Part shown: piece by piece, positions 1 to 11,730 of the stretch
Position numbering within the stretch: position 1 is the stretch's first letter
Layout of the letters: the number at the start of each line of letters is the position of its first letter
Source: Candidula unifasciata
Taxonomy: Eukaryota; Mollusca; Gastropoda; Stylommatophora; Geomitridae
DNA: 64,000 nucleotides
NCBI GenBank assembly: GCA_905116865.2
Contig: CAJHNH020007556.1
Span: 28,501 to 92,500 of the forward strand
Direction of reading: 5' to 3'
The notes under the pieces: generated by a model
What the model saw: only the letters and a program-made list of their open reading frames with translations
Databases searched by the model: none
What the model was told of the DNA's origin: nothing
Translations under genes and position numbers: made by a program

Positions 1-1328
1 CCATTTGGTGCAATCAATGTTCTGGAGCAATAACTTTGACCTCTTCAATGAATTTATTGTTAAAGCAACAAAAAAAGTGATCTTTTTTATCTTAATACTG
101 GTAATAGGCACTATAAAATGTGCAGACCATCGCACAATAAGTCTTATGAGTCACATGACTAAGATTTTCTTGAGAATAATTTATGAGAAGAATAAGAAAC
201 AAAATTAAACCTGAAATCAGCGATGAACAATGTGGATTTGTAGAAGGGAAAGGTACAAACAATGCCATTTACATCCTAAGGACATTGTCAGAAAGAGCTA
301 TAGAAGTAAAGACTGATTTGTACATATGCTTCGTAGACTATACAAAAGCATTTGACTGTGTGACGCATGAAGAAGTAATCAAACTGTTAGAAAAATTAAA
401 CATTGATGGGAAAGATCTACGAAAAAAAAAAAGAATATGTATTGGCAGCAAACAGCAGCTATAAGAATTAACAACTGTTTAGGTACATTTCAAAGTATAA
501 AGAGGGGCGTAGGACAAGGATGTGTACTGTCACCTGATTTTTCAATATACAGTGAATATATAATGAGAGCTTTAATTGGTATGCCCGGAATTGTGGTTGG
601 TGGGCACAATATAAACAAACTACGTTATGCTGATGACACAGTCTTGATAGTAACAAGTCAGAAAGAACTACAGGAAATGATAGACATTGTGGTGTTAGAA
701 AGTGGAAGAATGGGCCTCAGTTTGAATAATGGGAAGACATAAGTAATGGTGGTATCAAAGAAACGAATTATTCCTAAGTGTGTAATAAAAGTTGATGGTG
801 TTTATTTAGGACAAGTACAGAAATTTAAGTATCTGGGCACATGGATAACATCAGATGGAAAATGCATAACTGAAATAAGAAACAGGATAGGACAGGCAAA
901 AACTGCATTTTATGAAATGACAAAAATTCTTGTGCAATATATCCTTGTCATTGAGAGTTAGAAAAAGAATTCTTGCTTGCTACATACATACAGTTTTAAC
1001 ATATGGCTGTGAATCCTGGACAATCGGTAGGCAGGCCAAACAGTTTCTGGAGGCCTCGGAGATGTGGTTTTACAGAAGAATGCTTAGAATGCCTTGGGCA
1101 GCCAAAAAGAGCAGCCAAGAGGTTTTGAAAGAGGCGGGAGACTGAAGACAACTTATCACAGACATCAGAAGGAGACAGTCATCATTTTTCAGCCATGTTA
1201 TGAGAAGAGGGATAATAGAACATGTTGTGTCGGCACACGAACTGATACATGCTGCAGGAGATCGCAGATTATGGAGAGGCATGATCGCCCACGCCAGTCG
1301 TCAAGGCACCTGATGATGATGATGATGA
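1..1328 (+). mobile_element. RTE-like non-LTR retrotransposon (family A), 3' part, decayed
   Basis: The three frames joined in order give the reverse transcriptase of an APE-type non-LTR element. The palm motif A region (FVDYTKAFDCVTHEE, about 326-374), GVGQGCVLSP (about 507-536) and the catalytic YADDT (626-640) are visible, followed by the C-terminal thumb/tail region (YGCESWTIGRQ, FYRRMLRMPW). It is interrupted by frameshifts and stops near 440, 742, 940 and 1145, and lacks about 75 bases near 1228 compared with the copy at 48419-52437. The 3' end is a (GAT)n tail at 1310-1328. The 5' part, including the endonuclease, lies outside the window. It is a dead copy. The clade is inferred from motif style and the short trinucleotide-tailed 3' end. 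Confidence 0.85.
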
Positions 1329-2680
1329 CTGTTAAAAAAGAGAAAAGTAAAAAGTACCAAAACATCCGACGCGGTACCAAAAGTAGTTTTGCTCGGCAAG
1401 GGTAGTTCAGTACTGACTGGCACTTTTCCGTCTTTCCCCAGACGATAGTGTTATGTTGCGTTGTGATGAGCCATTGGAATTACAGCCCATGGCGATGGCG
1501 AGTGTGACTAGCAAGACCCGCTGGCGTTAACAAAAGTCTTCCACAATTATAGCACGGAATCTCAGGACCAATGTTGTCAACATTTGTGTTTTTTTTTTTT
1601 TTTTTTTTTCAGACGCTCAGCTCTCATCATATAGTGCAAAATTTCTACCAAACTGACAAATCTGACAGCTCTGCACCAAGCCATTAACAGTGGCACACCC
1701 AATTTTAGGCATTAAACTTGGCGCAAGGAACATAGTCACAATACAACAATAACCGTCTCTTTTATTCTGAAGGGGCTGGTTGACTGTGGCAGATTTATCA
1801 AAAAAGCAGGCTGTAAATATCAGAATACTTATATAAGTGATAACATATCAACACTTACGTAACTCAGTCTCGTGTTCTCAAGCAAATAAACAGCCAGAGA
1901 AAAGCGATGAATCACAACACAAAATGACACAACTTCCCCAGCTCACTTGTTCAATGGATATCCATGATTCCTGTCTGGTTTTCGTCAAACATTTCAGCGG
2001 ATGCTGTTTAAGTGCTGGTGTATCCACAACCAACTCAGATTATAATCAGCGCTTGTATAATGGCGTGTCCACACAGTGACTTTCCCTTTACTATCGTTAC
2101 ACATCACATAGCCTTCTATTTAATGGTGAACCAACTTAGTATGTTGTCGATTGCTATTATTATTTTGGAAACGTTAATTTTTCCTTATATAACAATTATT
2201 TCGTCATTTGAAATAGGTAACTAGATTTGCGCGCGGCAGTACTTTTTTTACTCCTACTATACGATTGTTTAAAAAGTAGTGAAGTAATATAGTAATGAGC
2301 CTACTTTATAAGCTTACTATATTGTGCAATATACTGCAGGCCGCGGTTAAATATCGTCCGGACTACTTGCGCACTTATTTCCTCTGAATGCCAAGTACAC
2401 TCAGGCACAATGACATTGCAGCGACCACTACCGGATTAATTATAATAATGACTTCCTCCTAGTTCCTCTACGGCTGTACATCCACCAGTATCGCACCGCA
2501 TGACTCAGTATCACTCGGGAGCATCGGAACTTGGGGGCTGGGATTCCTAAAGCACGCAGCCCCCCCCCCCCCCCTTTTCCTCACACACAGACACACACAT
2601 ACACTCACACAAACACTTGTGTCCATCCCATTATTTAAGGAGAAAAACAAAGGGTGAGGGAGTATGTAAACAAGTAAAAT
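1329..2680. other. No gene recognised; AT-rich intergenic DNA
   Basis: The stretch holds a poly-T run near 1590-1609 and C-rich and CA-rich bits near 2560-2610. Short open frames (for example 1837-2079) have no recognisable motif, no splice context and no repeat relatives in the window. Confidence 0.5.
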
Positions 2681-2949
2681 TAAAGGACCCCTTTCCACGC
2701 CTTCAGGCGTACTGGGCATATAGGGCTAGATCGTGATTTTATACACCAGTCGGCACTTGGTGGGTGATGTGGTCAGCATCACGCCGGTCGCCTTCACTTC
2801 CCAGTACTGCACACGGTACCCACTCAAGGATGGGTCGACCTGGGAGCCAAAGTCGTTTTTGAAAAAAAAAAAGCTAGGTTTTGTCAGGACGAATCCACGA
2901 CCGAAAGATCCGCAGGCGAGCGTCTAGCCCTACACCACAGCGACTCCCT
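2681..2949 (-). repeat. SINE-A, nearly full length
   Basis: Read on the minus strand, it has the tRNA-like head (GTGGTGTAGGGCTAGACGCTCGCC-type A-box region near 2925, a GGATTCGTCC-type B box near 2890), the body with GACCCATCC, a TGATGTGGTCAGCATC core near 2765-2785 and the 3' module ending GGAAAGGGG at 2690. It matches the copy at 11091-11377 along its length, and a poly-A/T run interrupts the head near 2862. Confidence 0.8.
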
Positions 2950-3017
2950 TGTACCATTCCATATGTACCATTCATATTTTTAAAAATATAGTATTTTATT
3001 TTGTTGTCATTCCGCAT

Positions 3018-3018
<1 letters not shown>

Positions 3019-3103
<85 letters not shown>

Positions 3104-3153
3104 TAGCTCACTCAGTTTCGGCAAATAATAATAATATTATTATTATTATTAGC
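3019..3153. repeat. (ATT)n microsatellite
   Basis: About 28 ATT units run to 3103, followed by a short unique stretch and more AAT/ATT units to about 3151. Confidence 0.95.
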
Positions 3154-3186
3154 GTGCACTTAAGCAAAGCTTAACTGCCTGAGAGC

Positions 3187-4130
3187 ACCCCCCCCCCCCC
3201 CTCCCCCCTCCCTCTCCTCTTGCATGCATTCTTTGTGGTAGCATCCCTGGTAGCACTAGTACTTTATCACTACAGAACATACATCTCATAAAGGTTGGCA
3301 TTAGCAGAGCCAACAGGAAGCGGCGGGAAATAACCTTTGCTACAAACAAGTGGTTTTAGTTGAGTCTGTTGGGTTCGGTTTTTATTTTTTATTTAAGTTG
3401 CGTGGATGAGAATGAATGAATTCCTTTTTCCTGTTTGCATTTCACAGCGTGGAAGCTTGAAGACTGATTGCTACATATCATAGGGAAGGCAGTGTCTATG
3501 TTTTGCTGGCTTCAAGCCTTTCTGAATGTTTCTAAACATACACACCTTCAAACCATGGGCGCCGGAATCTGGGGGGGGGGGAGGGGAGGGAGGGAAGGGG
3601 AACGCATGAGCCATCTTAACCTCCCCCCCCCCCCGCCACCCCTTTGCATGTATAATAAAAGTGTAATAAAATATATATCTTTACAGTGTACAGAACCCTC
3701 CCCCACCCCCCCCCCCCCCCCCCCCCCCACATCCCTTAGTATATTTTAAAAAGTGTAATAAAATACATAACGAAAAGTGAGCTAAGCTCCCTCCCCCAAC
3801 CCCCACCACAAAAAAATAATAAAAAATGTAATATAAGATATAATTTAGCAGGGGTGGGGAGGTTGAACACCCCCCCCCCTTTTTTTGCGGCCCAAAATAT
3901 AATAAAAAGTGTAAAAAATAAAAACAAAATACAAATTTAAAGCATGCTACATCCCCCCCCCCCCCCCCCCACCCACCCAACAACTCTCAATATATAATAC
4001 AAAATGTAATAAAGTTTAAAATTTAAAAGGGGGCTGAGCTCCCTATGTCCTTCCCCTTCCATAAAATTTACAAGAAGACTAAATACCCCGCTCCCCTTCC
4101 CCCTTTTTTTTTAACCCATCCCCTCCGTAA
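3187..4130. repeat. Degenerate C-tract tandem repeat
   Basis: Poly-C or poly-G tracts recur (3188-3200, 3570-3590, 3624-3635, 3700-3728, 3871-3880, 3953-3970), separated by AT-rich spacers that repeat the text ATAATAAAAAGTGTAATAAAAT with drift (3652, 3745, 3825, 3895, 3990). This looks like four or five copies of a 80-120-bp unit of spacer plus C tract. Nothing codes here; the long Gly/Pro open frames are artefacts. Confidence 0.7.
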
Positions 4131-4481
4131 ATGAATTATTTGTAGCGGCGCCCCTACAAGGATAGCCACAGACATGCACACATCTGTGTATGTGTGTGTG
4201 TGTGCGCGCGCGCGCTTGTACGTGCGTGCGTCTGTGCACGAATTTGTATGAATGACCATTTGGTGATCATCAATCGTTTTGAATATACGTCCCTGGATCC
4301 ATATTGTTTTTAAACCGACTCTTGAATGAGAAATGAGTATCACGCCTGTCGCCTTTATTTCCTCGAGAATTTTCAGGGACTCATTTTAGACTGCCTCTAT
4401 CTGGAAGACGATCAGTTTGTGTTAAATCATTTTATAAGTTCTGTGTAATAGGCCTGTGTGTTGCACACCTTTAGGTAAGTA

Positions 4482-4605
4482 AAAGTGAAGGATCCTTTTC
4501 CACGCCTTAAGGCGTATAGGGCATATAGGGCTAGACCTATATTTTTATAGACCAATCGGCACAAGATGGGTGATGTGGTCAGTATCAAGCCGCTCACCTT
4601 TAGGA
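4482..4605 (-). repeat. SINE-A fragment (3' module)
   Basis: On the minus strand it carries the core and 3' module, including GATGTGGTCAGTATC, the GGGCTAGACCTATA segment and the final GGAAAAGGATCC. The tRNA-like head is missing. A second scrap of the same core lies in the opposite orientation at about 4640-4681 (ACTGACCACATCACCCATC), so the two cores face each other. Confidence 0.75.
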
Positions 4606-4639
4606 CTAGTATAAAAGAGACATCACGTAATATCATGGG

Positions 4640-4681
4640 AAGGGAAGGCGGCCGGCATGATACTGACCACATCACCCATCA
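4640..4681 (+). repeat. SINE-A core scrap, inverted relative to neighbour
   Basis: AGGCGGCCGGCATGATACT followed by GACCACATCACCCATC matches the SINE-A core in plus orientation, about 40 bp away from the minus-strand fragment. Confidence 0.6.
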
Positions 4682-4764
4682 AAAGCTGATTGCTTTATTT
4701 AAAAATATGTTTAGCATTATATGCACGGTGCGCTAAAGCGTGAAAAGATTGACTTTATTAGCAG

Positions 4765-4960
4765 TATGTGTGTATACACGCACGCGTGGTATGTATGTGT
4801 GTGTCTGTGTGCGTGCGTGTGTTTACTCATGTGTGTAGACGTGTCTTCGTTTGTGCCGGTGTGTGGGTAATTATATGCGTGCGTATGCATGTTCCTGGGT
4901 TTCTGTGTGTGAGTGAGTGTCTGCACGGTCATGTGTATATGTGCGTGTGAGTGTAGAGAA
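4765..4960. repeat. TG/GTGC-rich low-complexity tract
   Basis: Imperfect TGTG and GTGCGTG runs give long open frames on both strands with no biological content. A similar tract with CG dinucleotides is at 4185-4215. Confidence 0.85.
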
Positions 4961-5381
4961 GTCTACAGGAAGACTTGAATCACAGTAAGCACACCATTTT
5001 CCAATGTAGTAGTAGTTAGTGTGGACTGCCTACTAATTGCATCTGTGTTGAAACTGCAATGCACTAGCAGATGCTTCCATACACGACGGGGGATTAAAGT
5101 CTAGAGCTCGTTTGTCTATACGGAAGTCACAGGACAGTGCTATTATGACGTGTTTTCTCCTTATGAGTTCAGCAGATCCATTTCATGTTTGGAGGTGGGG
5201 GGGGGGGGGGGGGGGGGGGCACTAACCCCTAACAAGTATGGTCTAACCCCAAAAGTAAAGCTACTACTTACTGCGTGTTTGCGGAGAAGGAATGTTTGCG
5301 CTAAAAGGTGTGGATATCATAGTCTAGCTGTAAACTATACAAAATGTGCCGACCGCCGTTGTTAAGAGCTAACTAAGAAGA

Positions 5382-5777
5382 AAAGGAAGAAGAAGAAGAA
5401 GAAGAAGAAGAAGAAGAAGAAGAAGAAGAAGAAGAAGAAGAAGAAGAAGAAGAAGAAGAAGAAGAAGAAGAAGAAGAAGAAGAAGAAGAAGAAGAAGAAG
5501 AAGAAGAAGAAGAAGAAGAAGAAAAAGACGAAGAAGAAGAAGAAGAAGAAGAAGAAGAAGAAGAAGAAGAAGAAGAAGAAGAAGAAGAGAAGAAGAAGAA
5601 GAAGAGAAGAAGAAGAAGAAGAAGAAGAAGAAGAAGAAGAAAAGAAGAAGAAGAAAACGAAGAAGAAGAAGAAGAAGAAGAAGAAGAAGAAGAAGAAGAA
5701 GAAGAAGAAGAAGAAGAAGAAGAAGAAGAAGAAGAAGAAGAAGAAGAAGAAGAAGGAGGAGGAGGAGGAGGAGGAGG
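5382..5777. repeat. (GAA)n tract about 390 bp, ending in (GGA)n
   Basis: Almost pure GAA/AAG triplets with a few one-base slips (5525, 5587, 5604, 5640, 5655), changing to GGAGGA at 5754-5777. A pure polypurine strand. The long K/E, F and L open frames are repeat artefacts. Confidence 0.98.
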
Positions 5778-5794
5778 TCAAAAGGACCTTGGGA

Positions 5795-6102
5795 CAGTGG
5801 CGTAGCAAGGAGCATGCGATTTGAGGGTGTCATCAGCAGGTGTTATTATTTCGGGGGGGGGGGGGTGACAAAATGGCAAAAATATATAAGTTTTTAACAT
5901 TAAAAATGTGTGGTGTGTGCACGAGCGCATGTGTGCGTTTGTGAGGGGCGGGGAGCGGGGGGGGGGGGGGGGGGAAGGGGTGGAATAGGAGATTTTCAGC
6001 ACCGGTAACCATCTGACTTAGCTAAGCCACTGGAATAGGGGCGGGTAGAGAGAAACAGGACGTTTTCGGCACCAGGTACCACGTGACATTGCGACGCCAC
6101 TG
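5795..6102. mobile_element. Small TIR element, CAGTGGCGT ends
   Basis: It begins CAGTGGCGTAGCAA and ends with the inverted match TTGCGACGCCACTG (one mismatch in 14). Inside are two related stretches ending in GCCACTG (5970-6032 and 6033-6102), suggesting a partial internal duplication, plus two poly-G runs (5852-5865, 5957-5974). A related element is at 43539-43756. No clean target duplication is visible here. Termini of this form occur in hAT-type non-autonomous elements; that assignment is inference. Confidence 0.5.
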
Positions 6103-6449
6103 CAGGGAGGACTATCACTATTCTTCAGCCAAGAACAATGGCGAAGGTGAGCAGGCAAACGATAAGAGTTTTACCAGGACGTGAATTAATGAGCTTTATC
6201 TTGGGGGTTTCTGTAAGAGTGTCATGATGGTAAATAAATACACTGGAATATAAGTACGTTATCAACCACTTATACCTTGAGTGGGACGTTGTTGTTCTTC
6301 ATCCTTGGAGCAAAGGCTTGCAACCAGTTTTCTATCTCTAGCGCACTCTCTGCCCTGAAGATTTGTTTCAGTGTTACCTCTCTTCTCTTTCACCTTTTTT
6401 CCTCATACAAATGGAGCTGCCGGAACCCACACGGGGAATTTGTAGGTTT
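6103..6449. other. No gene or repeat recognised
   Basis: Nothing with a recognisable motif or a relative elsewhere in the window. Confidence 0.4.
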
Positions 6450-6680
6450 GAAAGCGCTAAGGGTCAAGACAACTTACCACAAACACAAGAGAAAATAAAG
6501 AATTTTTCTGAATTAGCTACTGGAAATAAAATGGAAGATGTGACCGCTGGAAAGAATTGTGGAAGGAGAGATGGGGGGGATACTTAGCAGGGTTTCTTTA
6601 AAGCCTTTTGTCAAGATTGAGCAAAGCATCAGTACATGAACCGACACATGATGCAGGAGACGAAGAAGTATGATTGCACG
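6450..6680 (+). mobile_element. Decayed RTE-A-like 3' fragment
   Basis: The frames contain a worn version of the family A C-terminal tail: GQDNLPQTQEK, then KMEDVTAGKNCGRRDGGD, then VHEPTHDAGD. The complete copy has RRQLITDIRRR, a TTGKICGRRDRGRQRE segment and HELIHAARNR in the same order. It has no palm motif and no intact frame. Confidence 0.6.
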
Positions 6681-7256
6681 CAGAAGTGTAATTCGACAAA
6701 ATACTTCATGATAATGACGTTGATGGTGGTTATCAAGATGGAATAACTTACAACGTAGTACAACGGTAAATATTATTCTCATGTGGTGACGCAAAGCACA
6801 AAATGCCAAACAAGGGACACCGGTTTTCTACTCGCGTCACTTGTGACGCCATGAGTGTATCAATGGAAGCCACTAGGAAAGTATTAGACGTCATTTCGCC
6901 TACAACAAAGCCTGTGGGCTCGTACTACAGCCCCGAGTTACTCGACATTCTCCAGGTCAACCTGGCAACCATAATCCACACAATACGTCAGTAAAGTGTC
7001 TCTTTAGTGAACTCAGTGTATCTAAGAGATACAGATTCACAGCTGCCGATAAGCATGCGTGGAAGTTCAAGTAAACAGAGATGAGAGGTAGCAGCATACA
7101 ATATAAACAATTGAAAGTCATCAGTAAATGTGTCAGTTAATGACACTTGCACCCGTGTAGGGCCCATAATATCTGAAGATGCATGCTCAGTCAGTTTCCA
7201 TTGTGTTTCGGAGCTTAATTTTGGATGGGTATGGCGGGGATGGTGACAGGGGAGGG
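6681..7256. other. No gene recognised
   Basis: A 63-codon open frame at 6803-6994 has mixed composition but no recognisable domain and no splice or expression evidence. I leave it unassigned. Confidence 0.35.
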
Positions 7257-7634
7257 GGCTATCCTCCGAATAACGGGCACAAAATATGGCGGCCAAAAAC
7301 AGGGCTCAGTCACAGGTCACTTGGGCACTTCTGGTGGCTTAATTTGCGAACTTCAGGCAACTACCACCACCGCCTAGATGACTGGGACTTACGAGCAAAG
7401 ATGCAGGAGATGCGGAAGCTGCTGCTCGTGAGTCCCAGCCATCTATTTTAGCCCCAATCCACGCCGCGTGAGCGGCGTATGAGATACACTCGGCGGTGGC
7501 GGTAGTCGCCGGAAGTTCGCAAATTAAGTCGCTGGAAGTGCGCAATTGACATGTGACTGAGGCTCTCTTAGTGTTGTTGTTTTTTTTTTTTTTTGCGGCC
7601 GCCAAAATATGTGCCCGTTATTCGGAGGATAGCC
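7257..7634. mobile_element. Palindromic MITE with long TIRs
   Basis: The left arm (GGCTATCCTCCGAATAACGG onward, with CACAAAATATGGCGGCC) and the right arm are inverted matches over about 120 bp, including AATTTGCGAACTTC and its complement. The two inner halves (GGGACTTACGAGCA and TGCTCGTGAGTCCC) also pair, so the whole 378-bp element folds back on itself. A poly-T run (7578-7593) breaks the right arm. Flanks GGGGAGGG and GTAGAGGG share six of eight positions, a possible worn 8-bp target duplication. Confidence 0.75.
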
Positions 7635-8429
7635 GTAGAGGGGGTGTAGGGGCTGCCCATAACAAGCCAAAAGGCGCAGATATCGCAGCCTGACTGTAAA
7701 TCAGTATATAAACTTCAACATTTGCAAACACCAGCACGCAGCATCTTACTAATCTGCAATACTTTCTCCGTACATTACTCCTCTCGAATCGTTGTATAAA
7801 CATTTTATTCCAAACATTACTCCAGCTTTATGTACCTTGTTTAGATATCATATTATCTTTTTCATTCCTTAAAAAAATGGCTGGCTGGCTGGCAGGTTGG
7901 CTGCTTGGTTGGTCGGTCGCATTCTAAGTTCACGACAAAAGGTCGCCCCACAATTGCTCCGTTTCTGTCCCGGCTAACCACAGACAATTCTCATCCCTGT
8001 ACCTTGTGAAAAACTGCCTTATCAGCAAAGCCAATAGTATTAAATGCATAAGGTAGATGTCAGCACAAACAATCCACAACTAGAACTGCCGTGTTTCGTC
8101 GATTACATTCGTAATTACAACAGGTCAATTGTGGCACAGGCAATACTGCACAAGGCTCCCACCAGTTCTGTGGCAATGGACCACTGTTACATATATTCTC
8201 TCACAACCTAAATCCATTGTTTTGATCTATACACACACCCTCCCCTCTCCCTCTTTTTTCTTCTAACTATCATATTGTCTAGTTCTTTCGTGACATGTCC
8301 TAGTGTAAAATAAGTAACCATGAAGGCTAACCCGGTCCACAAATGCCTGCAGATCTAGAATGTGTCGGCCGAGATGCGCAGATATCACATCCACGGTGTG
8401 AACACATTTATATCTTCAGATGAACGCAC
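7635..8429. other. No gene recognised
   Basis: Includes a short GGCTGGCTGGCTGG-like run near 7880-7905. Otherwise nothing recognisable. Confidence 0.4.
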
Positions 8430-8431
8430 AA

Positions 8432-8572
8432 GGAGATGAGGAGGAGGAGAAAAGGAAGAAAGAGAAGAAAAAAAAAAGAAGAAGAAGAAGAAGAAGAAGA
8501 AGAAGAAGAAGAAGAAGAAGAAGAGAAGGAGAAACAGAAGAAGACAAAGAAGAAGATGAAGGGAGTGGGAGG
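8432..8572. repeat. (GAA)n-rich tract
   Basis: GAAGAA triplets dominate 8432-8557, nearly pure at 8472-8525, then GGAGGAGGAGG to about 8580. Glu/Arg/Lys open frames here are artefacts. Confidence 0.95.
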
Positions 8573-8824
8573 AGGAGGTGTTACTGTACTACAGCTGGTT
8601 CCTACCTACATGACCTCATATTGCTAAATGTCAGTCTTCCACGCTTGCGTCAATTGTTCAGATTTCACAAGTGGTGCATTCCCCGTTTCTACAAGACCCC
8701 CCAATTGATGTTAGTTAATTGGCTTGTTATCCGAGGACACAATACTTGAGACATTCACTGGGCAATTAAGAAGGCGACCGGAGTAACCAGTATAAAGAAA
8801 CAATGAGGCAGATGTTTATGTTAG

Positions 8825-8995
8825 ATGGAAACAATGAGATAAGAATGCGTGGAAGGTTACGTTAAGTAATAAGATAAGAATGTGGGCAGGGTTATGTGAA
8901 ACACTAAGATAAGAATTGTTATGTTTAACAAAAACTGAGGAGATAAGCATGCATGTACGGATATGTAAAACAGTGAGATAATAATGTATGTTTGT
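8825..8995. repeat. Degenerate tandem repeat, about 36-bp unit
   Basis: The phrase GAGATAAGAATG recurs at about 8836, 8872, 8908, 8939 and 8976, each followed by a related G-rich/TATGT segment. About five worn units. Confidence 0.6.
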
Positions 8996-9084
8996 CGCGT
9001 GTCCTTTACAGCATGTTGTAGAAAGAACCAACCTCACAATTTTGGGCTGTTTGTGATTTCACTAGGTAATTTTACTTGCAGTAT

Positions 9085-9380
9085 TTTAGGTGCTACGTGG
9101 TCTCGAAGCATGGTGTCCGCCTCGAGTGCTAGAGGTTCCGGGCTCAATCCCCGCTAAGAGCTGGGATTTTTTCACGTGGTTGGACTTCTCGTAACTTTTC
9201 CGGTCTCAGGGTAGTGAGATCGGACGTCCGTGTGTATTGTTGAGCACGTAATAAATCTCTGGACAGTTGGAAATCGAAAAGAGTAGCCTAACGTCGCTGC
9301 GAGGTCACAAATTTCAGGATCGTTGCCGGTGCTACAGAGCCTGTGCACTGTGCCGAGCTTCTTCGGACTCAGACTTGAGT
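9085..9380 (+). repeat. tRNA-like SINE (family D)
   Basis: Starts GCTACGTGGTCTCGAAGCAT and has a B-box-like GGGCTCAATCC at about 9139-9150. The body has AGTGAGATCGGACG and ends near GAGTTAGAAGAAGAA. The head layout resembles families C and A, but the body is different. Assignment rests on the pol III-box-like layout and on a single copy. Confidence 0.45.
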
Positions 9381-9770
9381 TAGAAGAAGAACAGAGTACT
9401 TATGGGCTACTACCATGCTCCATGATGTTGATTTCGTTGTTCTAACCTCAAACATCTTGCATTCAAACGTTCAGTAGTTTGTTTGGTATTGCTGTCTAAA
9501 CGATTTGCTCTCTATACAACAATATAAACCAACGCCAATTCTTCCACAGCGAGCGAGGCTTCCTGAAATTACAAAGCGCGCTTGAAACGCCTAAGCTAAA
9601 TACGCCGACTAGACTGTATATGAGGATACTTAGAACATTGAAATTATAATGTATATTGTATACAAGGTTTTGTAAAAATTAGGATGAGAATATTTGTAAA
9701 GTCATATAAAAAAAATTGAGATTTGAACGTGTGTTGGGTTATGCGAAAAAGGAACTTGATTTGCAAAATA

Positions 9771-9873
9771 TGAATGAATGAATGAATGAATGAATGAATG
9801 AATGAATGAATGAATGAATGAATGAATGAATGAATGAATGAATGAATGAATGAATGAATGAATGAATGAATGA
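9771..9873. repeat. (AATG)n microsatellite
   Basis: About 25 perfect tetranucleotide units. The SFIH-type open frame on the minus strand is an artefact. Confidence 0.97.
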
Positions 9874-11078
9874 ACAGACATTACTGCACTCGGAACGTTC
9901 CCCACGCGTGCTCCGTCCCATTCTTCTGTAAGCAACAAATCGTTTACTTGCGACTAGTACCAGCTGCAAACTGATGAAAAGTTCTCCTCTGTTTCCCCTT
10001 CAATTTTGAATATACTCCAGAACCTCTTCACACTTTTAGTGTATAGATTCCCCATCTGTTCTTCTGCACTGTCCATTTGATCCCATCGAGCCTTTATCAC
10101 ATCCGCTTTATCATATAGTAGTTCACCGCCTAGAGGAGCGGCAGCAGCTATTCTACAAGCCTGGTCGTCATCTCGTACACCGGAAATTCCTGGACAGAGA
10201 ATCCCTAACTACGCTGTTGATCTGGGTGGGTCTTATCAAGTGATTCAAGCCATTCTGCGCACAGGACACCAGTTTCAGTTTTCGGAAGCATGCTCTGTGA
10301 GTCTATTTTGCAAAATGCGAATTTGGCTTGCGAATCCTTTACGTCCTTTGCAGAACATCGCTCTCATCATAGTACATCGGAAAGTTACTGTGTTCCTTCG
10401 GCCTTGTGAACTTTCATACCTAGGATTTCCTAGATTGTGCAGATTGCTTTGATAGACAGATAGTAACTGAGGATAAGTTAAAATCTGTGCGTCTGAAAAG
10501 AATAACGTAAAATAGATACTATGGCAACAGTGGTGTTGAAATCCTTTGCTTTAACTGTGGAAGATTTTGCTTAACGCTAGCGAGTCTAGATGGTAACAGC
10601 TGCCATCAACATGAGTGATGATTCTCATGTAACATATAGCACATTATAACACTATCGTTTGGAAGGACGATAAAGTTCCTGCGAGTGTGGCTATCCTCCT
10701 GGTCAACATCTGAATCTTCTCCAGAACTCATTACCTTCAATTGTTGATCTTTCAAATAAAATCCTCACTTGCACAGTCGTGGCGACAGCACTAGCCATGC
10801 GGCCGTAAATGCTCAGGCTCAAAGACCCCAGTGCCTACACGGCAAAAGTGGTATGAAAAAGGCAGTTAGTTTATGAGAAACGATACTGTTTGTGAGTCAG
10901 GCCCTCCCTCTTCCCCTTTTCCCACAGCCTCCCCATCCTATCCTCCTCCCCCAACCCCAATATTAGATTGTGAACAATATCAGTCTTTTCCCTCTTCTTG
11001 GTTCAAGATACTCCAAGAAAGTTCAAGTAACAATTAAGTTTAAAAGATTTTTTTTTTTTTTTTTTTTTGTGATTGCTA
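9874..11078. other. No gene recognised
   Basis: About 1.2 kb of mixed-composition DNA. A 70-codon open frame at 10240-10452 has no recognisable motif. A poly-T run is at 11048-11068. Confidence 0.4.
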
Positions 11079-11090
11079 AAATAGTCCATG

Positions 11091-11377
11091 GGAAGCCGCC
11101 GTGGTAGTAGCGGTTAGAGGCTCGCCTGCGGGTCGGAAGGTCGTGGTTTCGGGTCCTGACGGAGCCGGACTGTTTTCAAAAAGGACCTAGGCTCCCTCCA
11201 GTTCGACCCAGCCTTAAATGGGTATCAGGAAAATTCATGGAAAGTAAAGGCAGACTGTGTGATGTTGACCTTATCACCCACTGAGTGCCGATTGTTCTAT
11301 AAAATATAGATTTGGCCCTATATGCCCAATACACCTAAAGGCCTGGAAAAGGAACCTTAACATTTTTTTTAACTTTT
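11091..11377 (+). repeat. SINE-A, full length with 12-bp target duplication
   Basis: The best copy in the window: 287 bp flanked by AAATAGTCCATG at 11079-11090 and 11378-11389. It has a tRNA-derived head with an A-box-like GTGGTAGTAGCGG (11100-11112) and a B-box-like GGTTTCGGGTCC (11145-11156). The body has GTTCGACCCAGCC, then GATGTTGACCTTATCACCCA, then the 3' module CCCTATATGCCCAATACACC and a T-rich end. The A and B boxes imply pol III transcription; mobilisation by a partner LINE is inferred from the target duplication. Confidence 0.9.
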
Positions 11378-11577
11378 AAATAGTCCATGATTCCCAACTG
11401 TAGATTACCACAGGAAACATTTGCCCAGGATGTTTATTTCAAGTGGTTTGCATATATTGCACCTTAGGCTGTTGTTACTTTTTACTTTTCATTCACTATA
11501 TAAATGCTCAACATCATATCCTCAGTGGGTGAATCACGGCACGCGGGAGGAAATACTGTTGATAAACACATATATGC

Positions 11578-11650
11578 GTGCGCGAGACTCTCTCTCTCCC
11601 TTCCCTCTCTCCCTCTATCTCTCTCTCACACACACATCTCTTATCTTCCG

Positions 11651-11699
<49 letters not shown>

Positions 11700-11730
11700 T
11701 CTTTTTCCCCCTCTCTCTCTCTATGTGAGA
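11578..11730. repeat. (CT)n-rich microsatellite
   Basis: Nearly pure CT at 11654-11696, flanked by imperfect CT runs. The Ser/Leu open frames are artefacts. Confidence 0.95.

Noticed and set aside
5362..5833. Poly-Phe, poly-Leu and poly-Ser frames
   Set aside because: Translation of (CTT)n; same for 38732-39101 and 8420-8749.
7179..7605. Two 88-90-codon frames on opposite strands
   Set aside because: Both lie in the palindromic MITE.
11091..11170. tRNA gene
   Set aside because: The A and B boxes belong to a SINE head that recurs across the window; no complete cloverleaf is evident.
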